In this document: positions 39,657 to 49,917 of the stretch, piece by piece | Layout: each line of letters begins with the position of its first letter | Position numbering within the stretch: position 1 is the stretch's first letter | Source of the DNA: CAVWSM01 sp963757805 | Lineage (GTDB): Bacteria; Actinomycetota; Actinomycetes; Jiangellales; Jiangellaceae | NCBI GenBank assembly: GCA_963757805.1 | Contig: CAVWSM010000010.1 | Location: forward strand, 7,358-71,357 | Reading direction: 5' to 3' | DNA: 64,000 bases | Position numbers and translations under genes: made by a program | The notes under the pieces: generated by a model | Seen by the model: only the letters and a program-made list of their open reading frames with translations | Databases searched by the model: none | Told to the model about the DNA's origin: nothing

Positions 39657-40376
39657 ATGAAGCTGTCGCCTGGGTTGCACCGCATCGGCTCGGACGTGGT
39701 CAACAGCTATCTGGTCGAGGACGAAACCGGTATCACCATCATCGATGCGGGTCTGTCTGGACAGTGGCGCGACCTGCAGGCGGAGCTCACCAGCATGGGG
39801 CGATCGCTGAACGACGTCCGTGGCATCGTGCTGACCCACGGCGACACCGACCACATCGGCTTCGCGGAGCGCCTCCGGAGGGACAACGGCGTGCCGGTCC
39901 ATGTCCACGAGCTGGACGCCGCGCGAGCGCGCGGCGAGGTCAAGAAGCCCAACTCCGGCTGGGGTCCGATCAAGGTGCGCCCGCTCATGGGCTTCCTCTG
40001 GTACAGCGCGCGCCGGGGCGGGCTTCGCACCAAGCCGGTCACCGAGGTCGTGACGTTCGCCGACGGCGCCACGCTCGACCTGCCCGGCGCTCCGCGGATC
40101 ATCTACGTCCCTGGGCACACGCCGGGAAGCGTCGCCGTGCACATCCCCGCCGTGGACGCCGTCTTCGTCGGCGACGCCCTCACCACCGGCGACGTTCTGA
40201 CCGGCAAGCTCGGACCTCGGCCGGCGCCCTTCACGCTCGACCCGGAGGCGGCGCTCGCGTCACTGGCCAAGCTGGAGGACATCGAGGCCACCTGGGTGCT
40301 GCCCGGTCATGGCGCGCCGTGGAACGGCGGCGTGACCGAGGCGCTCAGGCAGTTTCGGCAGGCAGCCGCGACCTGA
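39657..40376 (+). CDS. Metallo-beta-lactamase-fold hydrolase
   Basis: A 239-residue MBL-fold protein. The metal motif THGDTDHIGFAERL (about residues 59-72) matches HxxxDH, with further ligands in PGHTPGSVAVH and the Asp of FVGDALTTGD, and a final His in LPGHGAPW. No signal peptide. The ATG at 39657 has GGAGG upstream. Such proteins include thioesterases, lactonases and glyoxalase II; the substrate is unknown. The gene is bracketed by copies 3 and 4 of the 61-bp palindrome. Confidence 0.9.
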   Translation: MKLSPGLHRIGSDVVNSYLVEDETGITIIDAGLSGQWRDLQAELTSMGRSLNDVRGIVLTHGDTDHIGFAERLRRDNGVPVHVHELDAARARGEVKKPNSGWGPIKVRPLMGFLWYSARRGGLRTKPVTEVVTFADGATLDLPGAPRIIYVPGHTPGSVAVHIPAVDAVFVGDALTTGDVLTGKLGPRPAPFTLDPEAALASLAKLEDIEATWVLPGHGAPWNGGVTEALRQFRQAAAT

Positions 40377-40398
40377 GCGCCGCCCCCGCAAGAACCGT

Positions 40399-40459
40399 GT
40401 TGATCATGGCGAAAGCGTCGTCATTCGCGAAGAATGATCACGCCTCTGCCATGATCAAC
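40399..40459. repeat. 61-bp palindromic element, copy 4
   Basis: Begins 22 bp after the MBL-fold gene stop and ends 13 bp before the stop of the convergent beta-helix gene, so it lies between two gene ends. The arms extend by two further pairs (40397-40461). Confidence 0.9.
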
Positions 40460-40472
40460 ACAGTTCTGAGAG

Positions 40473-42506
40473 TCACCAGGTCGACGGCGCCGGCGGCGGG
40501 ACGACCGGCGGACGGTCGTTGCACGTGATCGTGTTCGGGACGAAGGGGGCGAGCCAGTTCGTGCCCGGGTGCCAGGGGTTGTTGTCGGTCCCGTCGTTGC
40601 CGCCGAGGTCGGTCAGCGAGAACTCCGAGCCGGTGGGCAGGAAGTGGAACGACCCGCAATTGTTGACGCCCGTCCAGCCGATGTTGCGGACGTCCACGTT
40701 CTGGAACGACGCGCCACCTGCCACCCGGCCACTGACCACCGAGGTGCCGGCGCCGTCTACCCGGATGTCCTTGAAGTGGACGTTGGTGATCGAGTACAGG
40801 TCTTTCACCGGGAAGTCGCTGACGAGCATGATCGCGTTGTAGGTGTTGTCGAGGTAGTGGTCACCGACGACCTGGATGTCGGCGTCGATGCTCTTGTCGA
40901 GCGCGTAGATCCAGATGGCGCCGAGCCCGATGTTCCAGTTCAGCTCGTAGGTGCCGGCTCGTGCCACGGTGTTGTTGGTGATGTTGAGCTTCCCGGCGAA
41001 CGCCTCGGCACCGAACCGGGATCCGGCGTGGATACCGCTGCCTTCCCGGATCGGGTCGGCGACGAGGTTGTTGGAGACGGTGTTGTCCGTGCCGCCATAG
41101 ATGGCGATCCCGTTGGCCAACGTCGGCGTCTGCACGGTGTTGTGGTCGAAGGTGTTGCGCGCGTTGGCCGACTTCTCCGACCACATGGCGAGCCCGTCGT
41201 CGCCGGTGTTGCGCACGAAGTTGTTGGACACCACCGAGTCCGTGACGCCGATGTGGAAGTTCAGGGCGTCGGCGATCTGGTCCACGATGATGTTGTTGGT
41301 CACCTTGACGTTGGTCATCGGACCGTCGAACCACAGTCCCACCTTGGTGTGGCGGATGTAGAGGCCGTTGATGGTCGAGTCGCTCATCGCGCCACCGATG
41401 CCGTTGACCTGGTCGGTGTCGATGCGCTCGCGGACGTCACCCTCGATCGTGAAGCCGGACAGGTGGACGTTCCTGCTGCCGCCGGCCGACGCGTCCTTGC
41501 CATAGAAGCCCACGCCGGTGTGCACGGAGCCGTCGGGAGCGGGCGTCTCGAGGGCGACCTCCTTGCCCTTGATGACGGTGTACCAGTTGCCGGCACCCTC
41601 GATGGTCACGTCGTCGACGATGATGTGCCGGTTGACCTGGTAGGTACCCGGCGGGATGTAGACCCTGAGGTCGTGTCGCTGCGCGAAGGCGATCGCCCGG
41701 TCGATCGCGCCGGCGGAGTCGCGCCGGCCGAACGGGTCGGCGCCGAACGCCAGCACGTTGGCCGCCTTCAGCCGTACATGCGGCCTGCCCACCAGCTCGG
41801 AGTCGAGCAGGTCGATCACGGTCCACTCGGCGTTGCTTCCCGCAGGGGCGGTGAGCCGAATCTTGTCCCCCGCACGGTAGGTCCGGCCCAGCAGCAGGCG
41901 TTGCTCGTCGTAGAAGTGCATGGGGCGGAACGGCTTGGTGATCGTCGGGAACGGCGTTGTGAACGCGGGCACGCACGCGCACTCGGTGATCCACCAGTCA
42001 GGGTGCAGCAGGTCGGCGTTGGGGTCGTTGGTGAACGGGTATTGGTTGTAGAGCCATGCGTACTGCGAGGTGAGCGTCATGGTCTTGCGGTGCCCGCCGT
42101 TCACCGTCACGTTGAGCGGCGCCGTGATGCCGCCGCCGTTGGGCGCGTCGGGGATGCTGTAGCGGACGGTGATCGCGTTGGCCGCCTCTGGCAACGTGAA
42201 CTCGACGAACTGACCGGGTGTGAGCTTGACCGCCGCGCGGCCGGACGCCTCTGCGGGCAGCGTGTAGGCGGTGCGATCCGGGCCGATGATCGCGCCATTG
42301 GTGCTGGCGTTCTCGGCTTCCTGCTCGACGAATGCCACGTCGGCGCCACGGCCGTCGACGAGCGCCGGGTCGAGCGCGGCGCGCGTCACGACAGGCGCGG
42401 AGCCCGGCGCGCTCTCGGCCGCGTGGGACATGCCAGCGCCTCCCGCGAGCACCAAGCTGAGGGCAGCGGCGACGGCCTTGATGCTCCGTGTCATCCAACG
42501 ACTCAT
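40473..42506 (-). CDS. Secreted right-handed parallel beta-helix protein
   Basis: A 677-residue exported protein: signal peptide (SIKAVAAALSLVLAGGAG, cleavage near SHA), a carbohydrate-binding-like beta domain (about 60-160), then a pectate-lyase-superfamily start (DSAGAIDRAIAFAQRHDLRV, YIPPGTYQVN) and repeated beta-helix turns (IVDQIADALNFHIGV, TVSNNLVADPIREGS). It probably acts on a polysaccharide outside the cell. Start ATG 42506 lies directly behind AGGAGA; ATG 42494 is an alternative. It is alone, convergent with the MBL-fold gene. Confidence 0.82.
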   Translation of the reverse strand: MSRWMTRSIKAVAAALSLVLAGGAGMSHAAESAPGSAPVVTRAALDPALVDGRGADVAFVEQEAENASTNGAIIGPDRTAYTLPAEASGRAAVKLTPGQFVEFTLPEAANAITVRYSIPDAPNGGGITAPLNVTVNGGHRKTMTLTSQYAWLYNQYPFTNDPNADLLHPDWWITECACVPAFTTPFPTITKPFRPMHFYDEQRLLLGRTYRAGDKIRLTAPAGSNAEWTVIDLLDSELVGRPHVRLKAANVLAFGADPFGRRDSAGAIDRAIAFAQRHDLRVYIPPGTYQVNRHIIVDDVTIEGAGNWYTVIKGKEVALETPAPDGSVHTGVGFYGKDASAGGSRNVHLSGFTIEGDVRERIDTDQVNGIGGAMSDSTINGLYIRHTKVGLWFDGPMTNVKVTNNIIVDQIADALNFHIGVTDSVVSNNFVRNTGDDGLAMWSEKSANARNTFDHNTVQTPTLANGIAIYGGTDNTVSNNLVADPIREGSGIHAGSRFGAEAFAGKLNITNNTVARAGTYELNWNIGLGAIWIYALDKSIDADIQVVGDHYLDNTYNAIMLVSDFPVKDLYSITNVHFKDIRVDGAGTSVVSGRVAGGASFQNVDVRNIGWTGVNNCGSFHFLPTGSEFSLTDLGGNDGTDNNPWHPGTNWLAPFVPNTITCNDRPPVVPPPAPSTW

Positions 42507-42688
42507 TTCTCCTGGGCGGCGTGAGGCGACACTAGGGCCGCGGATGCCGGACACACAAGAGGTCTGTCAAGTGTCTGCGCGCGTCTGCTCCATTCAGAGT
42601 ACGACTTGATGAGTTTCTTGCGTCTCAGCACGCAAGTATTGCGCGGTCTTGAGCGCAACACGGTGCAAACTGTCCGAGCGCTCGCCCC

Positions 42689-42694
42689 TAGACT
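42689..42694 (+). promoter_or_regulatory. -10 box TAGACT of leaderless HD/LuxR gene
   Basis: TAGACT ends 7 bases before the ATG at 42702; no ribosome-binding site is present. The -35 region is weak. Confidence 0.5.
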
Positions 42695-42701
42695 CTGGCG
42701 C

Positions 42702-44220
42702 ATGGTGGCCGTGCGGCTCGCAGATCCACTCGCGGGGCTGTCGCGGTTTGCCGACCTTGGCTTCGGACTTCAGGTCGGCTCCTCGCTGCGGTCGTGTGCT
42801 CTCGCGACGAAGCTGGCGCGTGCGCTCGACCTACCGACCGCCGACGTGCAGGCAGCGTTCTACACCGCATTGCTTCACCACGTCGGCTGCGTGGGCTATG
42901 CCCACGAGACGGCCCGGCTGTTCGGCGACGAGCTCATCGCGAACATCGCGGCCGGCCGCACCGACGCTGCCTCCACGAGGGACACGCTCACAACGTTTCT
43001 CCCCGCCCTGCTGCGAGGAACACGCGGCATGGAACGAGCACGGGTGGTGTTCGCCGCCGCGACGAAGGGTGGACGATGGGGGACCGAGTTCACCACCACG
43101 GCCTGCGAGGTAGGACGGGACAGCGCGCGACGCCTGGGCCTGCCCGAGGAGGTGCAGGCCAGCTTGTTCCACGTGTACGACCTCTGGAAGGACAAGCAAA
43201 TCCCCATCGGCGCGCGCATCGCGCGGCTGACCGGCATCGCCGTGCTGTTCGAGTCGCTGGGCGGGCGGGACCTCGCGGTGCAGGCCGTGCGGCGGCGCAG
43301 CGGCGGCATGCTCGATCCAGACCTGGTAGCCAGCTTCACGAACCACGCGACGGAGTGGCTCACCGATCTCGACAACAGCGACCCACTCGCGCTGGTCCTC
43401 GAGATCGAGCCGCATCCGCAGGTGACCCTGCCTGACGTACGGCTGGCAGCCGAGGTGTTCGCCGACCTGACAGATCTGAAGAGCCCGCATCTCTTGGGTC
43501 ACTCGCGCGGCGTTGCGGCCCTCGCCGTCGACGCCGCCGAGCAGCTGCGCCTGCCGGAGGCGGCCCGGGCCGACCTCGAGGTGGCCGGCCTGCTGCACGA
43601 CGTCGGCCGTGTCGCGGTCTCCAATGCCGTGTGGGACAAGCCTGGCCCGCTCAATGCCGACGAGTGGGAACGGGTACGGCTCCATCCGTACCACTCGGAG
43701 CGCATCCTCGACGGCTCCGCCGCCCTCGCCGCGCTGGCACCGCTCGTCGGCCGACACCATGAACGGCTGGACGGCAGCGGGTACCACCGCGGATGCACTG
43801 CGACGGACCTGTCGATGCCCGCCCGGATCCTGGCCGCCGCGGATGCCTACCGCACGCGCATCGAGCCTCGGCCGCATCGAGCGACAGGAGAGCCCGAGCA
43901 GGCCGCGAATCAGCCTGCTGGACATGGCGAGCGGCGGCAAGCTCGACCCCGATGCCGTGCATGCGGTGCTCACCGCCGCGGGACGCAGCGGCCCGCGCCC
44001 ACGCCGTCTCCGAGCCCATGGCCTGTCCGACCGTGAGGTCGAAGTGCTCAACCTCGTGGCGCGCGGATGCAGCAACGCCGAGATTGCCAACCGCCTCGTC
44101 ATCTCGCGTCGCACCGCGGAGCACCACGTGCAGCACATCTATACGAAGATCGGCCTGTCCAGCCGCGCGGCCGCCACCCTCTACGCCATCGAGCATGGCC
44201 TGCTGGACAGGGATGGGTAG
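42702..44220 (+). pseudogene. HD-domain (HD-GYP-like) LuxR-type regulator, one frameshift
   Basis: About 505 residues. The N-terminal HD region has LHHVGCVGYAHETARLF and GMERARVVFAA; a second HD domain follows with GHSRGVAALAVDAAE, LLHDVGRVAVSNAVW and GRHHERLDGSGYHRG, as in HD-GYP phosphodiesterases. The C-terminal LuxR helix-turn-helix reads LSDREVEVLNLVARGCSNAE and ISRRTAEHHVQHIYTKIGL. The frame breaks near 43914 (one extra C between AANQ and LLDMASGGKLDPDAV). Proteins of this layout combine an HD hydrolase or sensor with DNA binding. Probably a sequence error. Confidence 0.8.
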
Positions 44221-44284
44221 CTCTACCGATGCCCGCCTCGCTTGAACGGCGACGACGCTGATGCTCTTCGAGAGGGAGCATCCG

Positions 44285-45113
44285 ATGACAGCCACCGCCG
44301 AGGAAGCCGCACTCACCCATGTCACGTCAGCCGACGGCACCCAGATCGCCGTCTTCGTGTCCGGCAAGGGCAGGCCGCTCGTCATTGTGCACGGCACCAC
44401 GTCCGACCACACCACCTGGCGCTTGGTGACGTCGCTGCTCGCGCGGCACGTGGCGGTGCACGCGGTGGACCGCCGCGGCCGCGGGCAGAGCGGTGACAGT
44501 CCTGACTACTCGCTCGCCAAGGAGTACGCCGACATCGCCGCCGTTGATCGATGCCACCGCCGAGGCGACTGGGTCGCCGGTGGACCTACTCGGGCACTCG
44601 TATGGCGGCAACATCGCCTTTGGCGCTGCCCTGTTGACCGAGAACATCCGCAAGCTTGTCCTCTATGAGGGCTGGCCCGTGCCGAACATCGCGCACCGCA
44701 CCTTCGCGCCCGACAGGCTCGACAGGATCGAGACCCTGCTGGCGCACGACCGACCGGGGCAGGCTCTGGAGGCGTTCTACCGCGATGTTGTGCTGATGTC
44801 TGAGGAAGAGATCGCCGACATCAAGGCCCTTCCCACGTGGGCCGCACGCGTCGCCGCGGCGCACACAGTGCCCCGGGAGATCCGCGCGTTCGGTGAGCAG
44901 GCCTTCGACCCGAGGTGGGCGGCGAAGATCGCGACGCCCGTGCTCCTCCTCGTCGGCAGCGAAACACCGCCGGAGATCAAGGCCGACCCCGAGGTCGTCG
45001 CTGCCGCGCTCCCCAATGCCACAATCCGCGTTCTCGACGGGCAGCTGCACATGGCCCACCTCACCGATCCGGCGGGCTTTGCCGAACAGATCCTCGAGTT
45101 CGTACGCGATTGA
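44285..45113 (+). pseudogene. Alpha/beta-hydrolase, one frameshift
   Basis: About 275 residues with LVIVHGTTSDHTTW (oxyanion hole), VDRRGRGQSGDS, the nucleophile elbow LLGHSYGGNIAFGA, an acid region VLLLVGSETPPEI and the final His in QLHMAHLTDP. One base too many near 44543 (between YADIAA and LIDATAEATGSPVD) breaks the frame. Start ATG 44285 follows GAGGGAG. Substrate unknown; fold and triad are clear. Confidence 0.82.
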
Positions 45114-45120
45114 GCGGTGC

Positions 45121-46475
45121 TCAGGCCCCGAGGTTCTCGAGGAGCAGCGCCTCGGCCAGGCACACCTTCGCAAACTCGCCGAGGTGCAGGCTCTCGTCGG
45201 GGCCGTGAGCGCGCGAGTCGGGGTCCTCGACGCCGGTCACGAGGATCGCCGCATCGGGGAAGACCTCGACGAACTCGGCGATGAACGGGATCGACCCGCC
45301 CATCCCCATGTCCACCGGCTCGACGCCCCACGCCTCGGCAAACGCAGCGCGCGCGACGTGGTGCGCCGGGGCGTTCCCTTCCAGCGCCACCGCGGAGGCG
45401 AGCTGGCCGTCGGTGATGCTGACCCGTGCACCCCAAGGCGCGTGCCGCTCCAGGTGCTCGCGCAGCGCGTCGAGGGCGGCCCTGGGGTCCTGACCCGGCG
45501 CGATCCGCAGGCTGACCTTGGCCCGCGCAACGGGCTGCAGGACGTTGGCCGCATCGGCGACCCGCGGCGAGTCGATCGCGAGCACCGTGGCCGAAGGCCG
45601 GTGCCACAGGCGCGTGGTGAGCGGGCCGCTGCCGATCAGCTGCACCTCGTCGAGCAGCCCCGACTCCTCGCGCAGCTTGGCCTCGGTGTAGTCGAGCGGC
45701 TCCGCCTCACCGCTGACCAGCCCGGGAATTGCCACGTTGCCGGCGTCGTCGTGCAGGGTGGCGAGCATCCGTACGAGAGTCGTCAGCGCGTCCGGCACCG
45801 CCCCGCCGAACATGCCGGAGTGCACGGCGTGATCGAGCGTGCGCACCTCGACGTAGCAGTCGACGAGGCCGCGCAGCCCGACGGTGAGCGCGGGGCGGCC
45901 GATCGCCCAGTTTCCTGAGTCGGCGATCACGATGACGTCGGCAGCCAGCTTGTCGCGGTAGGTCTCCAGGAAAGCCCGAAAGCGTGGGCGAACCGATCTC
46001 CTCCTCGCCCTCGACGAACACCGTGACGCCGACAGGCGGCGCTCCGTCGTGCGCCCGGAGAGCCGCGACATGGGCCATGATGCCGGCCTTGTCGTCGGCG
46101 GCGCCCCGCCCGTACAACCGGCCGTGTGCGCTCCGTCGGCACGAACGGCTCCGACGACCAGTCGTCCGTGTCACCGGTGGGCTGCACGTCGTGGTGCGCG
46201 TACAACAACACGGTCGGCTTCCCGTCCGGCGCCGGACGACGGGCCACCACCGCCGGTGCTCCCGCGTCGACCGCGAGGATCTCCACCTCGGGGAAGCCAA
46301 GGTCCCGGAACAGCTGGGCGGTCGCCTCGGCGGACGCTTGCACGTCGCCGACTCGCGCGGGGTCAGCGCTCACCGACGGGATGCGGACCAGCCGCTCGAG
46401 GTCGGCCCGGACGCCGGGAAGGACTGTGTCGACGGCTGCGCGGAGATCTTTGGTCACAGCGGGGAGCGTATCCAT
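45121..46475 (-). pseudogene. M20-family dipeptidase, two frameshifts
   Basis: About 450 residues of an M20 metallopeptidase (dipeptidase/carnosinase type). Zinc-site motifs: LLYAHHDVQP, GRGAADDKAGIMAH, VEGEEEIGSPT, and a lid domain with RTLDHAVHSGMFGGAVPDA; the C-terminal GGSIPFIAEF is also typical. The reading frame breaks near 46120 (before GRLYGRGAADDK) and near 45983 (before RAFLETYRDKL). Both continuations are intact. No signal peptide. Convergent with the alpha/beta-hydrolase gene, 7 bp away. Confidence 0.82.
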
Positions 46476-46522
46476 CACGCCGCCGGGTGGTTGACAGGGC
46501 CCGATGAGGGGCGCACGGTCCG

Positions 46523-47908
46523 ATGGTGGTCATAGCCCGTACATCCTTGGACGAGCTCACCAGCGGGTTCGCCGGCGAGATCGTCCGACCCGGCGACGCG
46601 ACCTACGACGAACGGCGAGCCATCTGGAACGGCTCGATCGATCGGCGACCCGCCGCCATCGCCCGCTGCACGAACGCCTCCGACGTCGCCATGGCGCTGC
46701 AGTTCGCCCGGCAGCACGGCCTCGAGATCGCGGTGCGCGGGGGCGGGCACAGCTTTCCCGGCCACTCGGTCTGCGCCGACGGGCTCGTCGTCGATCTGTC
46801 TGCGATGAAGGCGATGAACGTCGACCCCGACGCCCGTACGGCCAAGGTCGAGCCCGGCGTGCTGATCGGCGAGCTCGACGCCGTGACGCAACCGTACGGC
46901 CTGGCGCTGCCGGCGGGGATCGTGAGCCACACCGGCGTCGCCGGGCTGACGCTGGGCGGGGGTCTCGGCTGGCTCATGCGTCGGCACGGTCTCACGATCG
47001 ACCACCTGCTTTCAGCGACCATGGTCACCGTCGACGGGGAGACCGTCCGGGCGAGCGAGTCGGAGAACGCCGACCTGTTCTGGGGACTGCGCGGCGGCGG
47101 CGGCAACTTCGGCGTCGTCACCGAGTTCGAGTTCCGGCTGGCGGCGGTCGGCCCGACGGTCCTCGGGGGCCCGATCTGGTGGCCGATCGACCAGGCGCCG
47201 CAGGTGCTGCGCTTCTACCGCGATTGGGTGGCCGACGCGCCCGACGATCTCATGACAATCGTCGTGCATCGGAAGCTTCCTCCGCTGCCCGCCGTTCCCG
47301 CGGAGCTGCATGGTCGCTTGGTCAGTGGCGTCGTGTGCCTCTACACCGGCGCGGTCGAGGAAGGGCAACGCGTCATCCAGCCGTTGCGCGACTTCAGCCC
47401 GCCGTTGCTGGATCTCTGCGCGCCGAAACCCTTCGTGGAGCACCAGGCGTCCTTCGACCCGAGCTATCCACACGGCTGGTGGTACTACGTTCGCTCTTGC
47501 GACGTCGCGGAGCTGAGCGACGACGTCATCGACATCACGGTCGAGCACGCGCGCCGCATCCGCTCACCACGGACGGCGTTCCCCATCTGGCAAGGTGGAG
47601 GCGCCGTCGCGCGCGTCGGGGATGACGAGACGGTGTTCAACTCGAGGTCGGCAGCGTTCACGTTCAACGTCGTCGCCATTACCGAAGACGCAGAGGGTTT
47701 CGCCGAGGAGCGCCAGTGGGCGCGCGACTTCTGGGCTGCGTTGGAGCCCCACCACACCAGCGTCTACGTCAACTTCCTCATGGACGAGGGTGAGGACCGC
47801 ATCCGCGAGGCTTATGGGGATGCGAAGTTCACGCGGCTGCAGGCGCTCAAGCAGAAGTACGACCCCGACAACGTCCTCCACCTCAACCAGAACATCCCGC
47901 CGGGGTAG
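46523..47908 (+). CDS. FAD-dependent oxidase of the berberine-bridge (BBE) type
   Basis: A 461-residue FAD-binding oxidoreductase. The PCMH-type FAD domain has RGGGHSFPGHSVCADG, where the His is the usual covalent flavin site, and GVAGLTLGGGLGWLMRRHG; the C-terminal BBE motif YGDAKFTRLQALKQKYDPDN ends the protein. The Cys used for bicovalent attachment is replaced (SHTGVAG), so a single covalent link is expected. No signal peptide. Substrate could be a sugar, alkaloid-like or tetracycline-like compound; not determinable here. Confidence 0.9.
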   Translation: MVVIARTSLDELTSGFAGEIVRPGDATYDERRAIWNGSIDRRPAAIARCTNASDVAMALQFARQHGLEIAVRGGGHSFPGHSVCADGLVVDLSAMKAMNVDPDARTAKVEPGVLIGELDAVTQPYGLALPAGIVSHTGVAGLTLGGGLGWLMRRHGLTIDHLLSATMVTVDGETVRASESENADLFWGLRGGGGNFGVVTEFEFRLAAVGPTVLGGPIWWPIDQAPQVLRFYRDWVADAPDDLMTIVVHRKLPPLPAVPAELHGRLVSGVVCLYTGAVEEGQRVIQPLRDFSPPLLDLCAPKPFVEHQASFDPSYPHGWWYYVRSCDVAELSDDVIDITVEHARRIRSPRTAFPIWQGGGAVARVGDDETVFNSRSAAFTFNVVAITEDAEGFAEERQWARDFWAALEPHHTSVYVNFLMDEGEDRIREAYGDAKFTRLQALKQKYDPDNVLHLNQNIPPG

Positions 47909-47936
47909 CCGTCTGCGGTTGCGCAAGGATGCGTAC

Positions 47937-49049
47937 GTGGTCCGTACACGCGTCCTCGCACTTGCGATGTCGCTGGCGCTCGCCGGTACGGCCTGCCGCG
48001 AGTCCGGCGGCAGCGACGTGTCACTGCGTGAGCTCGGCCAGCTGCCCGGCGAGTCGCCGGTGGTGCTTGCGCTAGCCGCGAGCGACGACGGTCTGGTGGC
48101 GGTGGGTACGGATGGCGACGACGCGAGGCCCGCCGCCTGGCGGTCCGACGAAGGCACGACGTGGACCGAGCTGGAGCTTGGCGCGCCCATGGATCGCTAC
48201 GGGCGTCTCGCACCGCTTGTCAGGGTGGCGGTGCACGACGGGACGATCGCCGCTTTGGGTGTCACGAGCGGTGGGTCGCATGGCAACCCCCGGTACGCAA
48301 TGTGGTCCGGCCCGCTCGGGGGGCCGCTCGTGCATACGCCGCAACCCTTCGAGCTCTTCGGCGGGCCACGGGCGATCTCGGTCGGCCAGCTCACGGCGTG
48401 GCAGCACGGTTTCGTGATCGCCGGTCGGTGGGACCGTGCAGACGGCGGACCGGGTGCGGCCCTCTGGCAGTCCACGGACGGCGCCGCCTGGACCCGGGAC
48501 GACACAGACCCCGCACTGGCCAGCATCGGCGGAGAACAGGTCGGCGCCGCCGCGGCGGCCGAAAGTCCTCTTGGTCTCGTCGTTGTCGGCGACCGGCTCG
48601 CGGCGCGCGGCGACTCCGTGTCGCAGTTCTGGCTCGTGCAGCCGTCGGGCGTCGGGCGTCGTACGGACTCCGCCGACGACGCGGGCAACCCGACGCGTGT
48701 CGCGTGCGCGGACGACCAGTGTGTGGCCGTGGGAACCCGCTCGGATGGAGGAGGTCTGACGTACGCGGTCTGGTGGGGCCGACCCGACGGCTGGAGTGAG
48801 GCGGTCGATGGTCCGAGCGGGGTCGCGGAGACGGGAGCGATCCAGTCGCTGGTTCTGACGGCCAACGGCACCGCCCACGTCGTGGTCGGGCGTACAACGC
48901 CGTCGTTGTGGCGTGGCGACGCTGACGGCTGGGAGGAGCTGTCGCTGCCGGCGCGTACGACTTCCGCACGCCTCGCGTCGACGGACGAGGGAGTCATCGC
49001 GGTCGTCACAACCGATGGGACTGCGACGGCCTACGCGCTCGAGAAGTGA
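47937..49049 (+). CDS. Putative lipoprotein with beta-propeller-like repeats
   Basis: A 370-residue exported protein. The N-terminus VVRTRVLALAMSLALAGTAC carries a lipobox (LAGTAC), so it is probably anchored outside by a lipid. The rest is beta-rich with recurring patterns such as GLVAVGTDGDDARPAAW, GFVIAGRWDRADGG and LVVVGDRLAARGDS, suggesting a beta-propeller. The GTG at 47937 has AAGGA upstream. It is close to the FAD oxidase gene (28 bp) and could be co-transcribed. Function unknown. Confidence 0.75.
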   Translation: MVRTRVLALAMSLALAGTACRESGGSDVSLRELGQLPGESPVVLALAASDDGLVAVGTDGDDARPAAWRSDEGTTWTELELGAPMDRYGRLAPLVRVAVHDGTIAALGVTSGGSHGNPRYAMWSGPLGGPLVHTPQPFELFGGPRAISVGQLTAWQHGFVIAGRWDRADGGPGAALWQSTDGAAWTRDDTDPALASIGGEQVGAAAAAESPLGLVVVGDRLAARGDSVSQFWLVQPSGVGRRTDSADDAGNPTRVACADDQCVAVGTRSDGGGLTYAVWWGRPDGWSEAVDGPSGVAETGAIQSLVLTANGTAHVVVGRTTPSLWRGDADGWEELSLPARTTSARLASTDEGVIAVVTTDGTATAYALEK

Positions 49050-49052
49050 GGC

Positions 49053-49830
49053 TCAGAGCAATGGCAGGTACGGGGACAGATCGGCTCGCTCACCGCTGGC
49101 GCTGACGGCGTCGCGCGCCGCGACCCACGGGATGCGTCCGGCGGCCAGCCGCAGCCAGGTCAGCGCGTCGGTCTCGACGACGTTGGGTGGGGTGCCGCGG
49201 GTGTGCCGCGGGCCGGGTATGCACTGCACGACGCCGTGGGGCGGCACGCGAACCTCGACACTGCGGCCCGGTGCCCGTTCGGCCAGGACGCCGAGGAGTG
49301 CGCGTACCGCGATGGCCGTCGCGTCCCGGTCGAGGTCCGGCGGCGGTTGGTCCGGGAGTGAGCTTGCGAGGTCGTCGGTGTGCACGACGAGCTCGATGAC
49401 GCGTGTCGCGAGGTAGTCCGCGAGGCGGATCGGCCCGCGCGGTGCCCGTACGACATCGGTGGGCAGAAAGCTCTCGAGGTGGCGCCAGGCAGCGTCCTCG
49501 TCGGCCGCCACGAACGCCACCAGCTCGTCGGGAGCGCGGCTCCTTCGATGGTTTGGCGCGGCTGCCGCGATGTCGGCGGCTGCCGGTGCGTAGCCGGCGA
49601 CGTACTGCGCCACGGTCAGCGGCCGTTCGCTGGTCAGCTCGACCGATGACATCGACGCGAACACCAGCCCGAGATGGCCGACGAGATCAGCCACCGACCA
49701 CTCGGGAAGTGCCGATGGCTGCTGCCATGCGTCGGTTGGCAGTCCCCGCAACCAGGCCGCGGTGTGCCGCCACTGCTGCTGGGCTGGCAGCGCGGGCCCT
49801 GGCCGGATCTGCCCGGCGGGTTGTCGGCAC
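49053..49830 (-). pseudogene. Mycothiol-dependent maleylpyruvate isomerase/sterol-carrier family protein, one frameshift
   Basis: About 258 residues. The DinB-like N-terminal domain has QWRHTAAWLRGLPTDAW, ALPEWSVADLVGHLG and RVIELVVHTDDLASSL; the C-terminal part contains the sterol-carrier-like region (GVLAERAPGRSVEVRVPP). These proteins often use mycothiol. The natural start, PTTRRADPARARAA behind GTG 49830, is in another frame than the body, and one base change near 49780 would join them. TAGGCT at 49839-49844 lies 8 bases before that GTG. Relatives cluster with purF/purL in actinobacteria; here it lies between them. Confidence 0.8.
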
Positions 49831-49838
49831 GACCCGAC

Positions 49839-49844
49839 AGCCTA
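49839..49844 (-). promoter_or_regulatory. -10 box TAGGCT of leaderless mycothiol-family gene
   Basis: On the minus strand TAGGCT ends 8 bases before the GTG at 49830 and there is no ribosome-binding site. Confidence 0.45.
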
Positions 49845-49917
49845 GGCCGGGTGGCTGACGATGAGTTCGCGGACCTCGCGCGGTCAATACTTGTGACCGC
49901 CGCGGAGGGAGTTAGCC

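Noticed and set aside
40569..42524. Long open frame (651 codons) antisense to the beta-helix gene
   Set aside because: Val/Asp/Gly/Arg-rich low-complexity translation with no start signal; the opposite strand carries a signal peptide and beta-helix repeats.
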